This document shows, piece by piece, positions 1 to 11,100 of a stretch of DNA of 64,000 nucleotides (its first letter is position 1; every line of letters begins with the position of its first letter). The stretch lies in assembly GCF_932276165.1 (NCBI RefSeq), contig NC_064001.1, positions 6,145,501 to 6,209,500 of the forward strand, given 5' to 3'. Below the pieces are notes generated by a model. It worked only from the letters and a program-made list of their open reading frames with translations. It was not told where the DNA came from and did not search any database. Origin of the DNA: Plutella xylostella (Eukaryota > Arthropoda > Insecta > Lepidoptera > Plutellidae). The position numbers were made by a program, and so were the translations under genes.

Positions 1-744
1 GTAAACTGTGAAACCACTGACTTTTTCTGCATAAATTGTAAGGGCGCCCATATGGCGCTTGATAAGTGTTGTCCGATGTTTATTAAGGAAAAGAAAATTC
101 GAGACATCATGTGCCATGACAATGTGACTTATAAGAAAGCAGTGGAAATATACCTGTGTACAATGAAGACGTCTAAGGAGTCTGATGTGGTGCAGAACAT
201 TGTGGAGAAAGAACTACGTCATAGTAATATCCCACCAAACATTGGTGTCGTAGGTAAGAATGAAGGTCAGAATATCACTTTGAATAAGTCATACAGGGAT
301 GTACTCGTGTCCAAAGCATACGTCATACATGATAATAATAAAGTAACCGATAGTTGTTCTGATAGTGAGATAGAGATAAATGGTGCAAAAACATGTAAAA
401 AGCCTAATACCAACAAAAATAAGAAGAAACAAAGACAAGGCATAGATGAACTCGCTAACATTATGCAAGAGCACTCTTATGCTGGTAATAGTGGTAATAC
501 GGTGCAGGTTGAAGAAAATGAGTATAAAAAGGATCAAAGGCAAAACAAAACAAAGGAAAAACAGTTATGGTTTAGAGAGCTGTTTCAAAGATTGAAGGAA
601 ATAATCTTTTCAAAATCCTCAATAGAAGAAAAAATCTTTAGTATGTTAAAAGTAGTAGTTGAAAAAATTAGTAATTTTGTTATGAATATGTTTACTGAGG
701 GTGATTTAATACAACGTATGTTCTCTGGTTTATATAATGGATAA
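1..744 (+). CDS. LINE ORF1 (gag-like), N-terminus outside window
   Basis: The frame is open from base 1 and stops with TAA at 742-744. The first residues contain a zinc-knuckle-like CX2CX4HX5C pattern (around positions 28-72), the nucleic-acid-binding signature of ORF1 proteins of I/Jockey-type LINEs. After it comes a Lys/Glu-rich, low-complexity stretch and a C-terminal segment of about 60 residues with amphipathic character. Known role of such proteins: they bind the element RNA and form the ribonucleoprotein that is carried to the nucleus. The stop overlaps the ATG of ORF2 by a few bases (737-744), a layout that suggests reinitiation-type translation of ORF2. The real start lies left of the window; ATG at 52 is only the first internal Met. 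Confidence 0.7.
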   Translation, partial: VNCETTDFFCINCKGAHMALDKCCPMFIKEKKIRDIMCHDNVTYKKAVEIYLCTMKTSKESDVVQNIVEKELRHSNIPPNIGVVGKNEGQNITLNKSYRDVLVSKAYVIHDNNKVTDSCSDSEIEINGAKTCKKPNTNKNKKKQRQGIDELANIMQEHSYAGNSGNTVQVEENEYKKDQRQNKTKEKQLWFRELFQRLKEIIFSKSSIEEKIFSMLKVVVEKISNFVMNMFTEGDLIQRMFSGLYNG

Positions 745-3491
745 GTCATTAAAAAGTCATGTTATTAATATATTTCAGTGGAATGCACAAAGCCTTAGAC
801 CTAAAATTACAGAATTTGAAGCGTTAGTAAATAGAGAAAATATTCATATATGTATTTTAAGTGAAACGTGGTTAGAGCCAGAAAGTAGATTGAATATCAA
901 TGGTTATAATGTATATAGGCACGATAGGTTTGATTCATATGGCGGCGTTGCAATTTTAACTCATAAATCCATTAATACTGTATTCAAACGTGTTAGCATT
1001 AGAAATTCAGGTATTGAAATTATTCAAGTACAAATTCTTAATTGTAAGCTGTTAAAAAGTATTTACTCCATCTATTGCCCCTCAAGTGTAACTGTGTCAT
1101 CAGCTGACTGGGATGAATTATTTTCTCTTTCATCTAGTAATTCCATAATTGCTGGTGACTTTAATGGCCACCATGTATGTTGGTCGAATAAATCTGATAC
1201 CCGAGGGGAGCAGATATTTGATAGTTCTCTGGAGTTCGGCTATGTTTCATTGAATGATGGACGGCCAACTAGGGTCAAGATGGTTAACGGAGTATTACAA
1301 CAGTCTAGTCCTGATATAACGTTTTGCTCTTCTGACATTGCTATTAATGTGACTTGGAATGTTACTTGTGAGAACTTGGGTAGTGATCATTTGGTTCTTA
1401 AATATTCTTTAGGGTATCAAGATAGATTAAATTTTATAGAAAAAAGAAACTTTGCTAAAGCTAATTGGAATGAATATACGGAGTTTCTAAATATAATATT
1501 TTCTGAATCTGTATCATTCGAATGTGTACAGGTCATGTATGATTGGTTTTTAGAGAAGATTAATAGTGCAGCAAACAAATCGATCCCTTTAATTAAAATT
1601 TGTACAAATCCTATTCGAAATTTTACCCCTAAGCAATATTGGAATCAAACATTGTCTAAAGCAGTAGCAGAACGTCGATTAGCTCTAAAAACCCTGAGAC
1701 GTAACCCAACACCAGATAATCTATGTGTATTACAAAGAAAAACTGCGGAAGCTCAGCGTTTGATTAGAAGAGCAAAATCAGATAGTTGGCATACCTTTTG
1801 TGATAATATTTGTGAAACTACTAATGTATCTGATATGTGGCGGAAAATGAGATGGATGAAAGGTTATCAGCACGTTAGAAGATGCGTGACTGAGGAAAAA
1901 AAAGAGGAATTGTTACAATCCCTTACGCCTGATTTTGTTATAAATAATACCCCCTGTTTTATCTCTTCAAATGAATTGTTAGAAAGTGAATTCACTATTG
2001 TTGAATTGGAGAATAGTCTTAAGCTAAAGTATTCTGCCCCTGGCAATGATAATATTTCCTATTCGATGTTGTCTCATCTTCCATTGAATGCGAAAATATT
2101 TCTTTTGAATATATTTAACCGTGTTTTAGTCTCAGGGTATATACCAATTCAGTGGAGAGATATTGTAATAGTTCCCATACCAAAAAATAATGATAATGAC
2201 CCTAAACTCAGACCTATTTCACTTATATCATGTATTTGTAAGCTATTTCACTCTATGTTAAACAAACGACTGGAATGGTACTTAGAAAGCAATAAATTAT
2301 TATCTCCTAATACGACGGGATTTAGGAAAGGGCAGTCGTGTTTGGACAATTTAGCTCGGTTAGTCACGAACATTCAGGTAGGATTTTCTAAGAATAATGC
2401 TACTATAGCTTGCTTTGTAGATATAGATGGAGCTTATAATAATGTGATAATAGAATGCCTTGTAAATATTTTAGACCGGTTAAAAGTTGGAGCCACTATA
2501 TGTCAATAACTATGTATGGGAGTTTTCTAAAAAAAGATTTTTAAAAATTAAAGTTGATGATGCTAATGCTAATGGATGTACAAGATGGGCAAGCAAAGGC
2601 ATTGCCCAAGGTGATCCCTTGTCTCCGTTGCTTTTTAATGTTGCTACTATAGACATATGTAGAAATATTCAGAATGTATTTATAAGTCAGTACGCTGATG
2701 ATTTTGTTTTGTACAGTAATCACAACAAATTAAGCGACAGCATCATTCAGATGCAGTTATCAGTAAACACTTTAATACATTTGCTAAGTCAATTAGGATT
2801 GGAGTTAGCAGCCGAGAAATCGAAACTGTGTGTTTTCAGTAGAGGAAGAATTCGTCAAAATGTTAGTATTTTTGTAAATAACATTGCATTGGAATCGGTT
2901 GATTGTATAAAACACTTAGGAGTTTGGTTGGATAGTTCTCTTCGATGGACAAAACATATTAAAGAAACTTATGAAAAGTCCTGTAAGTTTTTGCAGATAT
3001 TTAAAGTCTTATCTGGGTCGGGTTGGGGCGTTCATCCCCAACATTTACGTAGATTATATTTATCACTAATTCGGAGTAGGATTGATTACGGAAGTTTTTT
3101 ATATGATAATAGCGCCAAAACAAATGTGAAGAAATTGGATTTATTACAAAATAGAGCAATGAGAATCGTGGGTGGTTACGTCAGATCTACTCCTGTATAT
3201 GCCATGGAAAGTGACCTATGCATTCCTCCACTTGTTTTAAGACGGAAATACTTAGCGTTTAAATATATTTTAAAGTCTCGTTCGTTTGAAGGAAATCTTA
3301 CTGTTAAGAATCTTTCCGAATTGGCTCTGCATTTGCATAATAACTTTTGGTCTAGGAAAAAAAAACCTTTGCTAGCAGATACTTTCATAGAGACTGGTTC
3401 AGAAAATATTGCTTCGGCTGTTCCCTTAGAAAATTTCAGCTTAGATACATGGATGTCATCTATACAGGGTGTTGCAAAATTGGTATACTAA
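737..3491 (+). pseudogene. LINE ORF2: endonuclease-reverse transcriptase, frameshifted and truncated
   Basis: The first frame (737-2509) starts with an apurinic-type endonuclease: NAQSL near the start, SETW with the catalytic Glu, a GDFNGH motif, and SDH near residue 215. The RT fingers follow, including RPISLIS and GFRKGQS. A one-base-type frameshift near 2487-2509 moves the coding to the next frame (2487-3491), which carries GDPLSPLLFN, the catalytic YADD box and the HLGVWLD thumb motif. Normal ORF2 proteins of this type continue into an RNase H and a Cys/His tail; here the frame runs into a MITE at 3465 and stops at 3491. In-frame sequence for about a dozen more codons resumes right after the MITE at 3730, so the MITE is a secondary insertion. 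Not functional. Confidence 0.85.
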
Positions 3492-3729
3492 GCCGAAACC
3501 TACATGTGCAGCATGGTATATCTAAGCCCGAAACTGAAATCAGAATTTGGAAATTCGCGAAAAAAAAAAAAAAAAATCCATAGTAAAATGTCACGTGACC
3601 AACAAAGTTTCTATGGAAAATGAAATTTTTTTTTCGCGAATTTTCATATTCTGATTTCTGTTTCAGGCTTAGATATACCATGCTGCACATGTAGGTTTCG
3701 GATTAGTATACCCTTTTTGCAACACCCTG
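3465..3729. mobile_element. 265-bp Tc1/mariner-type MITE, left copy
   Basis: The unit begins CAGGGTGTTGC and ends GCAACACCCTG, flanked by TA on both sides (3463-3464 and 3730-3731). Its two halves are themselves imperfect inverted repeats of about 95 bp or more, with a central A/T-run segment around CACGTGAC. A TA target duplication and long terminal inverted repeats are typical of non-autonomous Tc1/mariner-superfamily elements. There is no transposase frame. It interrupts ORF2 of the LINE. Confidence 0.8.
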
Positions 3730-3778
3730 TAGATATCAAAAAGTTTATTAAACCAAATATACAACTTTTTGATATCTA

Positions 3779-4043
3779 CAGGGTGTTGCAAAAAGGGTAT
3801 ACTAATCCGAAACCTACATGTGCAGCATGGTATATCTAAGCCTGAAACAGAAATCAGAATATGAAAATTCGCGAAAAAAAAATTTCATTTTCCATAGAAA
3901 CTTTGTTGGTCACGTGACATTTTACTATGGATTTTTTTTTTTTTTTTTCGCGAATTTCCAAATTCTGATTTCAGTTTCGGGCTTAGATATACCATGCTGC
4001 ACATGTAGGTTTCGGCTTAGTATACCAATTTTGCAACACCCTG
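3779..4043. mobile_element. 265-bp Tc1/mariner-type MITE, inverted right copy
   Basis: Exact mirror of the copy at 3465-3729 within the large palindrome; same terminal sequences, same TA flanks. It is a by-product of the inverted duplication, not an independent insertion, because the flanking LINE sequence is duplicated with it. Confidence 0.8.
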
Positions 4044-4068
4044 TATAGATGACATCCATGTATCTAAG

Positions 4069-4477
4069 GCAATTTGGCTGCTTCTGACCATGGCTCAGCC
4101 AATATACTTTGGAAAACTCCAACATCGATTCTATTAATATTAAACTTATCAACTAACTGTTGCCGCCGACTTGCATTCCGGACACATTCCATTAGGAAAT
4201 GGTATACGTCATCTTCTACTCCACATTCATCACATTTGGGTGAAGTAACTTTTCCCATCAAGAATCCGAATTTATTTAATGGAATATGACCAGAACGAAG
4301 TCGGAGAGCCATCACAATTTGTTGTCTGTTTAATCGACTTGAACTAAACCAAGGTATTCGAGGGGGCTCACACACTATACTTCGGTACCAAATTCCCTTT
4401 TCTTTGGATATCTTGTTTATTGTTTTGTGTATGTTAATTAGAGGGTACGATGGGACTGTCATCGTCACCTAGTGACA
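4069..4477 (-). pseudogene. Inverted C-terminal fragment of LINE ORF2
   Basis: On the minus strand the frame is open from just after a TAG at about 4475-4477 down to a TAG next to the palindrome. It contains a RLRSGHIPLN-like motif, then CDECG, and an H...C pair (YHFLMEC), a Cys/His arrangement seen after the RNase H domain in ORF2 of I- and LOA-like LINEs. In an intact element this would be downstream of the RT on the same strand. Here it is reversed relative to both the RT (ending at 3491) and the A-tail (4503-4515). The RNase H core that should lie between is not seen, so the rearrangement involved both inversion and loss. That it came from the same element copy is an inference. Confidence 0.75.
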
Positions 4478-4515
4478 AAAGTTCCTTAAATAAAATAGAT
4501 TGAAAAAAAAAAAAA

Positions 4516-5133
4516 TACTATTAAACAAATAAACTGCAGCCAAAATAAATGGTTTAATTATGAAATTAATTATTTTTGCTTAGTAAGAATTTCAATTCTC
4601 ATTATGTTTTATTTTATAACTTAGTTTTTAAATAAATTCAAATAAAAAGACACTCCAAGACTGCTCAAAATCGGTGACAAGTAAGAAAAAATGCATGAAT
4701 TATTTACTCAGATTATTTATGTACCTGAAAAAATGCCGGACCGTGAAACATACAAACCTACTCTGAATCATTATTCTAAGGCCCTGTTCTTAGAGCCATA
4801 GACAATCATGTCACATTGTTTTAATCTGTGTTTAACAGCAATAGATCAACGTTGTATTTAGGTGTTTATTTTTCATGTTCAGATAGAAGAGCTATATAAA
4901 ACGTTGAACTTTTGTTAATGACTAAACTAATCGACCACAGACAAAATATAATTTGACAAATGGTGAAACAAGGGAGGTGGTGACGAATTTATCGAATTTT
5001 TATTTATTGTGCGGTGTTTCTAATCTAAATAACAGGTGTTTTGGGAAAATACCACCATTCTACGTATCTTAAAAGTGTAAACCTATAGAAAAAACAATAT
5101 TCCTCTAAATGCCGTGACGAAAACGATCCCAAG
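4516..5133 (+). promoter_or_regulatory. Upstream region and probable 5' UTR of the MEK gene, with a TATA-like box
   Basis: This 618-bp AT-rich stretch separates the LINE tail from the MEK start codon and holds no coding frame of note. A TATA-like sequence (CTATATAAAA) lies at 4892-4901, which would place a start site around 4920-4930 and give a 5' UTR of roughly 200 bases. No transcript data are available, so the promoter assignment is a guess; many insect kinase genes use TATA-less promoters. Confidence 0.3.
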
Positions 5134-8100
5134 ATGAGTAAGATGTCGAAAAATAAGTTAAATTTGACCCTACCACCAGGGTCAATAGACACAGCCCCGG
5201 CTGTAACACCTTCAAATATGACTCCCCAATTAAAATCTGCAACCGCTGTCGAGTAAGTATTGTAGCCCTACAAGTAAGCTCTTCCGAATCAATTTGTATA
5301 GAGATGTAACAGGTGCTTTGATTGACTCCTTCATTTTGTAGGAGGCAGGGTCTTGCTGGGAAGTCTAAGACCAGTATCGAAGCTCTCACTGAGCGGCTGG
5401 AGCAGATAGAGATGGATGACACCCAGCGGAGGAGGATAGAAGTGTTTCTCTGTCAGAAAGAGAAGATAGGAGAGCTCAGTGATGATGACTTTGAGAAACT
5501 GGGAGAATTAGGTGAGTTTTGTATACAAACTATAGATTAAAAGCTTATGTTAATAATCTTAGATAAGGATCGACATATATACATTCCCTGTTAAATAGGT
5601 AGGTATCTGTGGTTTGTTTCACTATCACTTTGTTAATCCTAGCTCTAATCTAATGCTTGATATTTTTCCCTATGCCTGTATGTGCACCTCAAGCTGAGTT
5701 TTAGGTGTTCAACACCACTGACCTCAGCCTTGCCACAATCATTACTTACTTATACCCTATCTCTGCTGGGGAGCATAGGACCAAAGTGAAGTACCACACT
5801 TTACAGTCTCAAGCCAGCTCAGAGACATCTATGGTCTTGAGTGATCATAAGCAATAGTTAGGTGTGTTGTGTGACCTACTAATATGAATACTGACAGGTC
5901 AAGGTAACGGCGGCGTGGTGATGAAGGTGCGGCACAAGTCCACAAGCCTCATCATGGCACGCAAGCTCATCCATCTGGAGGTCAAGCCCGCCATCAAGAA
6001 ACAGATCATTAGGGAGCTGAAGGTTTGATACATTTTCATTTATTTATTCACAGAATTGATAACTATCAAGATCATTAGGGAACTTGATTTATTTATTTAT
6101 TTGCAAACTATGACTTGTAACTAATGTATGTATGCTGACCTGATAGATTTCTTTATTTTATACCTTTACTGTATTGCAAATTGGTTTATACTAGCAATTC
6201 AAAGCTGAAACATAATCAATTATGTTTTGTACAACGATTTCACAATCACATTGAACATGCATATCATATAGGCCTACAGCGGTGGTAGCTCAGTCGGGTA
6301 AGCGCCCGCTTCTCAAGCAAGAGATGCGGGTTCGAATCCCGGCGCTGACATGTACCAATGAGTTCTTTTAACTTAAGTACAATGTATACCATCGCTCTTA
6401 CGGTGAAGGAAAACATCATGAGGAAACCTGCATATCTAGATTTAGCACATCTAGATATGTGAACCCACCAACCCGCAGTGGACTAGCGTGGTGGGAAATG
6501 GTCCAAGCTTAGGAAGGCAGCTTAGACCTTGGGGATATGCACAAAGGTTCCACTCGAGAGAGCCAGGTGCAGGTACTTACACCCCCACAGAGAATAGAAT
6601 AGAATAGAATAGAACATATAGGCCTACAATTTTATTTACTTTTCTTGCAGGTACTGCATGAATGCAACTTCGCGCACATAGTGGGCTTCTACGGAGCCTT
6701 CTATAGTGACGGAGAGATTTCCATCTGCATGGAGTACATGGACGGAGGCTCGCTGGATCTCATCCTGAAGAAAGCGGGAAGGATTCCTGAAAATATCTTA
6801 GGTAAACTTTATTAGGGTTTGCAAAATATGGCTGTGTTAACTTTGTCAAGTTAGTACACAATATACAGAGTGTAACGAATTTTTTAAAGTCATAGAACAT
6901 AAGCTATTCAGGATGACCCCCTGAATCACCTACTTTCTGTTCACTGTACCACTATTGGGTGATGGGTCTTATCTTTTTATGTTATTTGCTTATTATAATA
7001 GTCAGAGCATGTTAAATATTTCAATGTTTATAATTTACACTCATTATATTAAGATAAACTCCATCCATGCATCTTGTAAAGGAATTAAAGCCACTGATAA
7101 GGATAACTGATTTAAGATAAAAATAATGACTAAGCACTAGATATTGCTTTGCAGTGACTATAAGTAGAAGTAGATTATATTATCTCAGCAAAAAATGTGT
7201 AACATGAGCAGAGAAAGAAATGGAATGGTATCAGTAATTTATCCTTTGTTAGAATCAAAAGATAGCAGAATTAACTATTTGAATTTTTACCTGACCATCT
7301 ATCTACATTATGCACTAAAGTATACTTACTACTTTAATATCTTTGTTGATTACTAGGTATGGATGAAGCGATAATTGAAGATTTATTTGGCTAATAGCCA
7401 GTAGTTTAATCATCTAATGTTGACATAACATTCATTGGATGATTTTATTCCCAATAGTTGGCTCATTGAGGTAGTGCTTAGTAGGCAAAGAAGAGGTGTT
7501 TTCTCGCAATTTTATTTTGCGAAATATTTGAGATCGCAAAACGTAGATACGACGCACAGAAACTCATATCACAGAACCAAATCGAATTCTACCACAACTT
7601 TTTCGTTTACATAAACTGTGTCCATTCACTCTCCAGGCACTATAACATCGGCGGTGCTGAAAGGCCTGAGCTACCTGCGGGACAAGCACGCCATCATGCA
7701 CCGCGACGTGAAGCCGAGCAATATCCTCGTGAACAGCAACGGGGAGATCAAGATCTGCGACTTCGGCGTCTCCGGACAGCTGATCGACTCTATGGCCAAC
7801 TCGTTTGTGGGCACCAGGAGTTATATGTCTGTATGTATTTTGATTAGCTAATGATGGTCCACCACTGCACGTCGTAGCTCCACATGACGCACTCATAACT
7901 CGGGCAATTATCCAACTACTTTAACTAACACTGTTATTTAAAACTAGTATCGGGAACTAAGTTGGACAATTCAAAACAACTTGAAGACATCCATAAGAAC
8001 CGCCAAAGCTACAAATGCGAATTCCACTCGCTCCGATTGAAATGGAGCCGTTACATATACATCTTGCTTATACTCATAGTTATCTCTGACGTTTCTTTGG

Positions 8101-11100
8101 CTTGCTAACGCACATTAAAATAAACTAAATCTACTTTATTGATCACTTGACTGTTTAATATGAAGAGCAGATATTTTTGTGAGGACAACAGTTACTTTAA
8201 AATCCCTCTATCACCCTAAAAAGTTGTGGGCACATTCCGAATACTCTGTATACCCTTTTTCTCTCCCGTCTCCAGCCGGAGCGGCTCCAAGGCACGCACT
8301 ACTCGGTGCAGTCGGACATCTGGTCGCTGGGGCTGTCGCTGGTGGAGATGGCGGTCGGCATGTACCCCATCCCGCCGCCCGACGCCGCCATGCTCGCCGC
8401 CATCTTCGGCGAGCGCCGCGACCACCGCGAGCCCGCGCAGGTACGCACGGGGTCTGTCTGACCTCGGGCCCCGCTGCACGGGGTCTTTATCTACTTAGTT
8501 AGATAAATGTCAAATGTGATTGGTATAAAACGCATTAAACAATTTTATCGACGTCGATAACGAACCCGTGTAGCGGCCGCTATTCCATCAAAATTACATC
8601 AATGCCCGCTGAAGGGGTCTGTTATCGACTTAGTGTAACTATATCGCGAGTCGCGATAAATACGGCGCTGTGATTTGTGGAACGAGCATTAAACGATGTC
8701 GTCGTTAAAGGACCCATGCCGCGGGGCTCTGCCTCGGTAGCGAAGACGCGATTACTCGGTGCAGTCGGACATCTGGTCGCAGGGGCTCTTGCTGGTTAAA
8801 AACCGTCAACAAAATAAGCTGTTGCAACCTCCAAAAGCGTATTCTTTACTTTATTTCTCAAAAACGATCATCTCTTCAATTCCAGGCGCCCAACTCCCCG
8901 CGTCCGATGGCGATATTCGAGCTGCTGGACTACATCGTGAACGAGCCGCCGCCGCGCCTGCCCGCGGGCCTGTTCTCCGACCAGTTCAAGGACTTCGTGG
9001 ACCGCTGCCTCAAGAAGAACCCCGACGAGCGCGCCGACCTCAAGACCCTGATGGTGAGTGCGGCTTTTGTAGGGATATGGACCTGTTCCATCAAGTTGAC
9101 TCAGTAACCGCTGCACGGGTCCTTTATCGCGTTTCTAAATATAACGTCATTATATCGTGATTCGCGATAAATATGGCGCTGTGATTGGTGGAACGCGCGC
9201 ATTTCTCTGCTGCACCGGTCATTTATCGAGTTAGAAACGTCAATATATCGCGATTCGCGATAAATATGGCGCTGTAATTGGTAAAACTTGCTACACGGGT
9301 CTGGCATCAAGTTAGATACGCCACTATATCGCGATTCGCGATAAATACGGCGCTGTTATTCGTGGAAGTTAGAAACGTCATAATTTCACTATCGCGATAA
9401 ATACGGCGTTGTATGAGTCTATCGACGTCGGTAACAGTGGCGGCTGGTGCCTCAGATACCCGGTGGTGCACTTTATGGGTTTAGTAAATTTTGGAAGAAA
9501 AATAGATTATTACAATTAGAAGTAACAAAAACAATATAAGTATATTTTACCTTATTTATATTTTAATACAATTCTGCGTTCCTTTTTTGACGCGAAATTG
9601 CTTCTCCGCCGACAACACACGGAAAGCAAAATAAAGTCTCTCACATTCACATAACCATTTCTTATTATTGTACATTTCACTTTTGAAAAGTCTGGTATAT
9701 ACCTAAGTTTTATTTTTTGCACTCCTGTTTTAAGATGAGAAAAGGCCGAGGCGGCCCAGCAGATTTAATGTCCAGTCTATTTTGAAATATCCTAATATTG
9801 CTTTTTATGAAGTCAATATTGTATTTTACACTGATTTTCACTGACACACACATACACACTCACGAAATCTTTACTACTTTCTTAGTTAATAAGTAATTAA
9901 ACAAATTAATTACGTATTCGCGCGCGAAAGGTGAAACTGTGACAATGAGATGACAAATGACAAGTGCATCGTTCGTAGGTCACGCCACCGGTCAAGGCCA
10001 CCGCCCGCGCCTCCCGAGTCCCGTGGCGTCATTCGTATTATTTCGGAAATTTCGCGTGCGGCGCACGAATTTATCCTAGAACTGCATACAGTTTGTACTG
10101 AGCATCTTCCGTCTCACGCGCCAGGCGATTTCCATCCTGTTTCATACTATGTGTAGAAGCTCGCTCCGTGCGACAATCCGAGCGCACGAGGCCGTTTTTG
10201 TTCAAGCAAAAATAAGATCTAATTCTTTCGCAGTAGAAATCAAAATAGGCCAGCTCGATTTAATTTAAGTCGTAACGATAATCAGATTGATGTAATTTCT
10301 GTTTAGGGTAGGTATTATGGTTGTTATATTGGTATTATGTGTTCCGTAGCGACATCTGAAATCCATGTTATGAGATAGCATCTCCCTTATCATCGTAGCA
10401 GCTTGCAGTTTTCAAATTTTCGCGCCAAAATCCCACGCTTTCTACGATTGGTCAAGCCTCGGGCGCGGGCGGCGTCGCTTTCTAGCTGTCAGATTAGTGA
10501 CTTTTCCACCATTATTGCGTCAAACTTAAAGTCGTACGCATTGCAGTTTTTTCGAAATCTTGTTTTATCTGAAATATTAGCAAATTTCCAACAAGATTTT
10601 GTTCGCGTCTCGCGTGTTGTGTGAAAATACCAATATTAAGATGGATGCAGGGTCAGATGGGTGCAATTCGGAAAGTGTTTTTCCGCATGTCAAAATGGCG
10701 GGCCCGACGCGTGCCTTTCCGAAGAAAATGAGTGTTTGGTGTACATGCTGCGGTCCCCCGTAGCAGGCGCGCCGGAGGAACACAACACGCAAGTGCAGGA
10801 GGCGGGCGGCCCGGCGCCGCGCCCGGCCGGCGCGGCCGCCGCCCCCGCCACGCCCACGCCGCTACTGCCGCCGCCCTCCCGCTCTCGTAAGAGACGTCGG
10901 GAGACGTCGAGTTTGGCTCTCGGAGTAGCATTAGCAGGGCCAGCTGCTCATTAGAGTGCGCGCGCCGCAGCCCCAAGGATCGCCGCGGCACGCGCCGCGC
11001 GTCCCTCCGCCGTCACGCGCGCTCGCGCCCGCGCCACCGCCGCCGCCGCCGCCCGGGTCCGCTCATCGAGTTTTTCGGAGCTTGATACACAAGGTTTGAA

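Larger units (their letters stand above)
3440..4068. repeat. Large near-perfect palindrome (two ~306-bp arms, 16-bp spacer)
   Basis: Base p on the left arm pairs with base 7508-p on the right arm; for example the sequence at 3440-3464 reappears inverted at 4044-4068, and 3730-3745 at 3763-3778. Both arms encode the same 76-residue frame on opposite strands (3460-3690 minus, 3818-4048 plus), so identity is close to complete. Each arm contains one whole MITE copy plus LINE ORF2 sequence on both sides of it. The palindrome therefore arose after the MITE entered the LINE. An inverted duplication by template switching or hairpin repair is the simplest reading. Confidence 0.9.
1..4515 (+). mobile_element. 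I-superfamily-like non-LTR retrotransposon (LINE), 5' end outside window, rearranged
   Basis: Two reading frames in LINE order are visible: a gag-like ORF1 ending at 744 and an ORF2 with endonuclease and reverse transcriptase starting at 737. The element appears to end in a short plus-strand A-run at about 4503-4515, preceded by an AATAAA-like stretch. Between 3440 and 4477 the structure is abnormal: a large palindrome carrying two MITE copies is followed by the C-terminal ORF2 region in the opposite orientation. ORF2 also has a frameshift, so this copy is dead. The clade is inferred from the zinc-knuckle ORF1, the RT style and the Cys/His-containing C-terminal tail typical of I/LOA-type elements; family naming is tentative. 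The 5' end and any target-site duplication are outside the window. Confidence 0.85.

Noticed and set aside
3460..4152. Identical 76-residue frames on opposite strands
   Set aside because: They lie wholly within the MITE copies of the palindrome and have no protein-like motif; they arise from the repeat.
6279..6350. tRNA gene
   Set aside because: The tRNA-like head continues into a SINE body with tail and target duplications, so it is not a functional tRNA gene.
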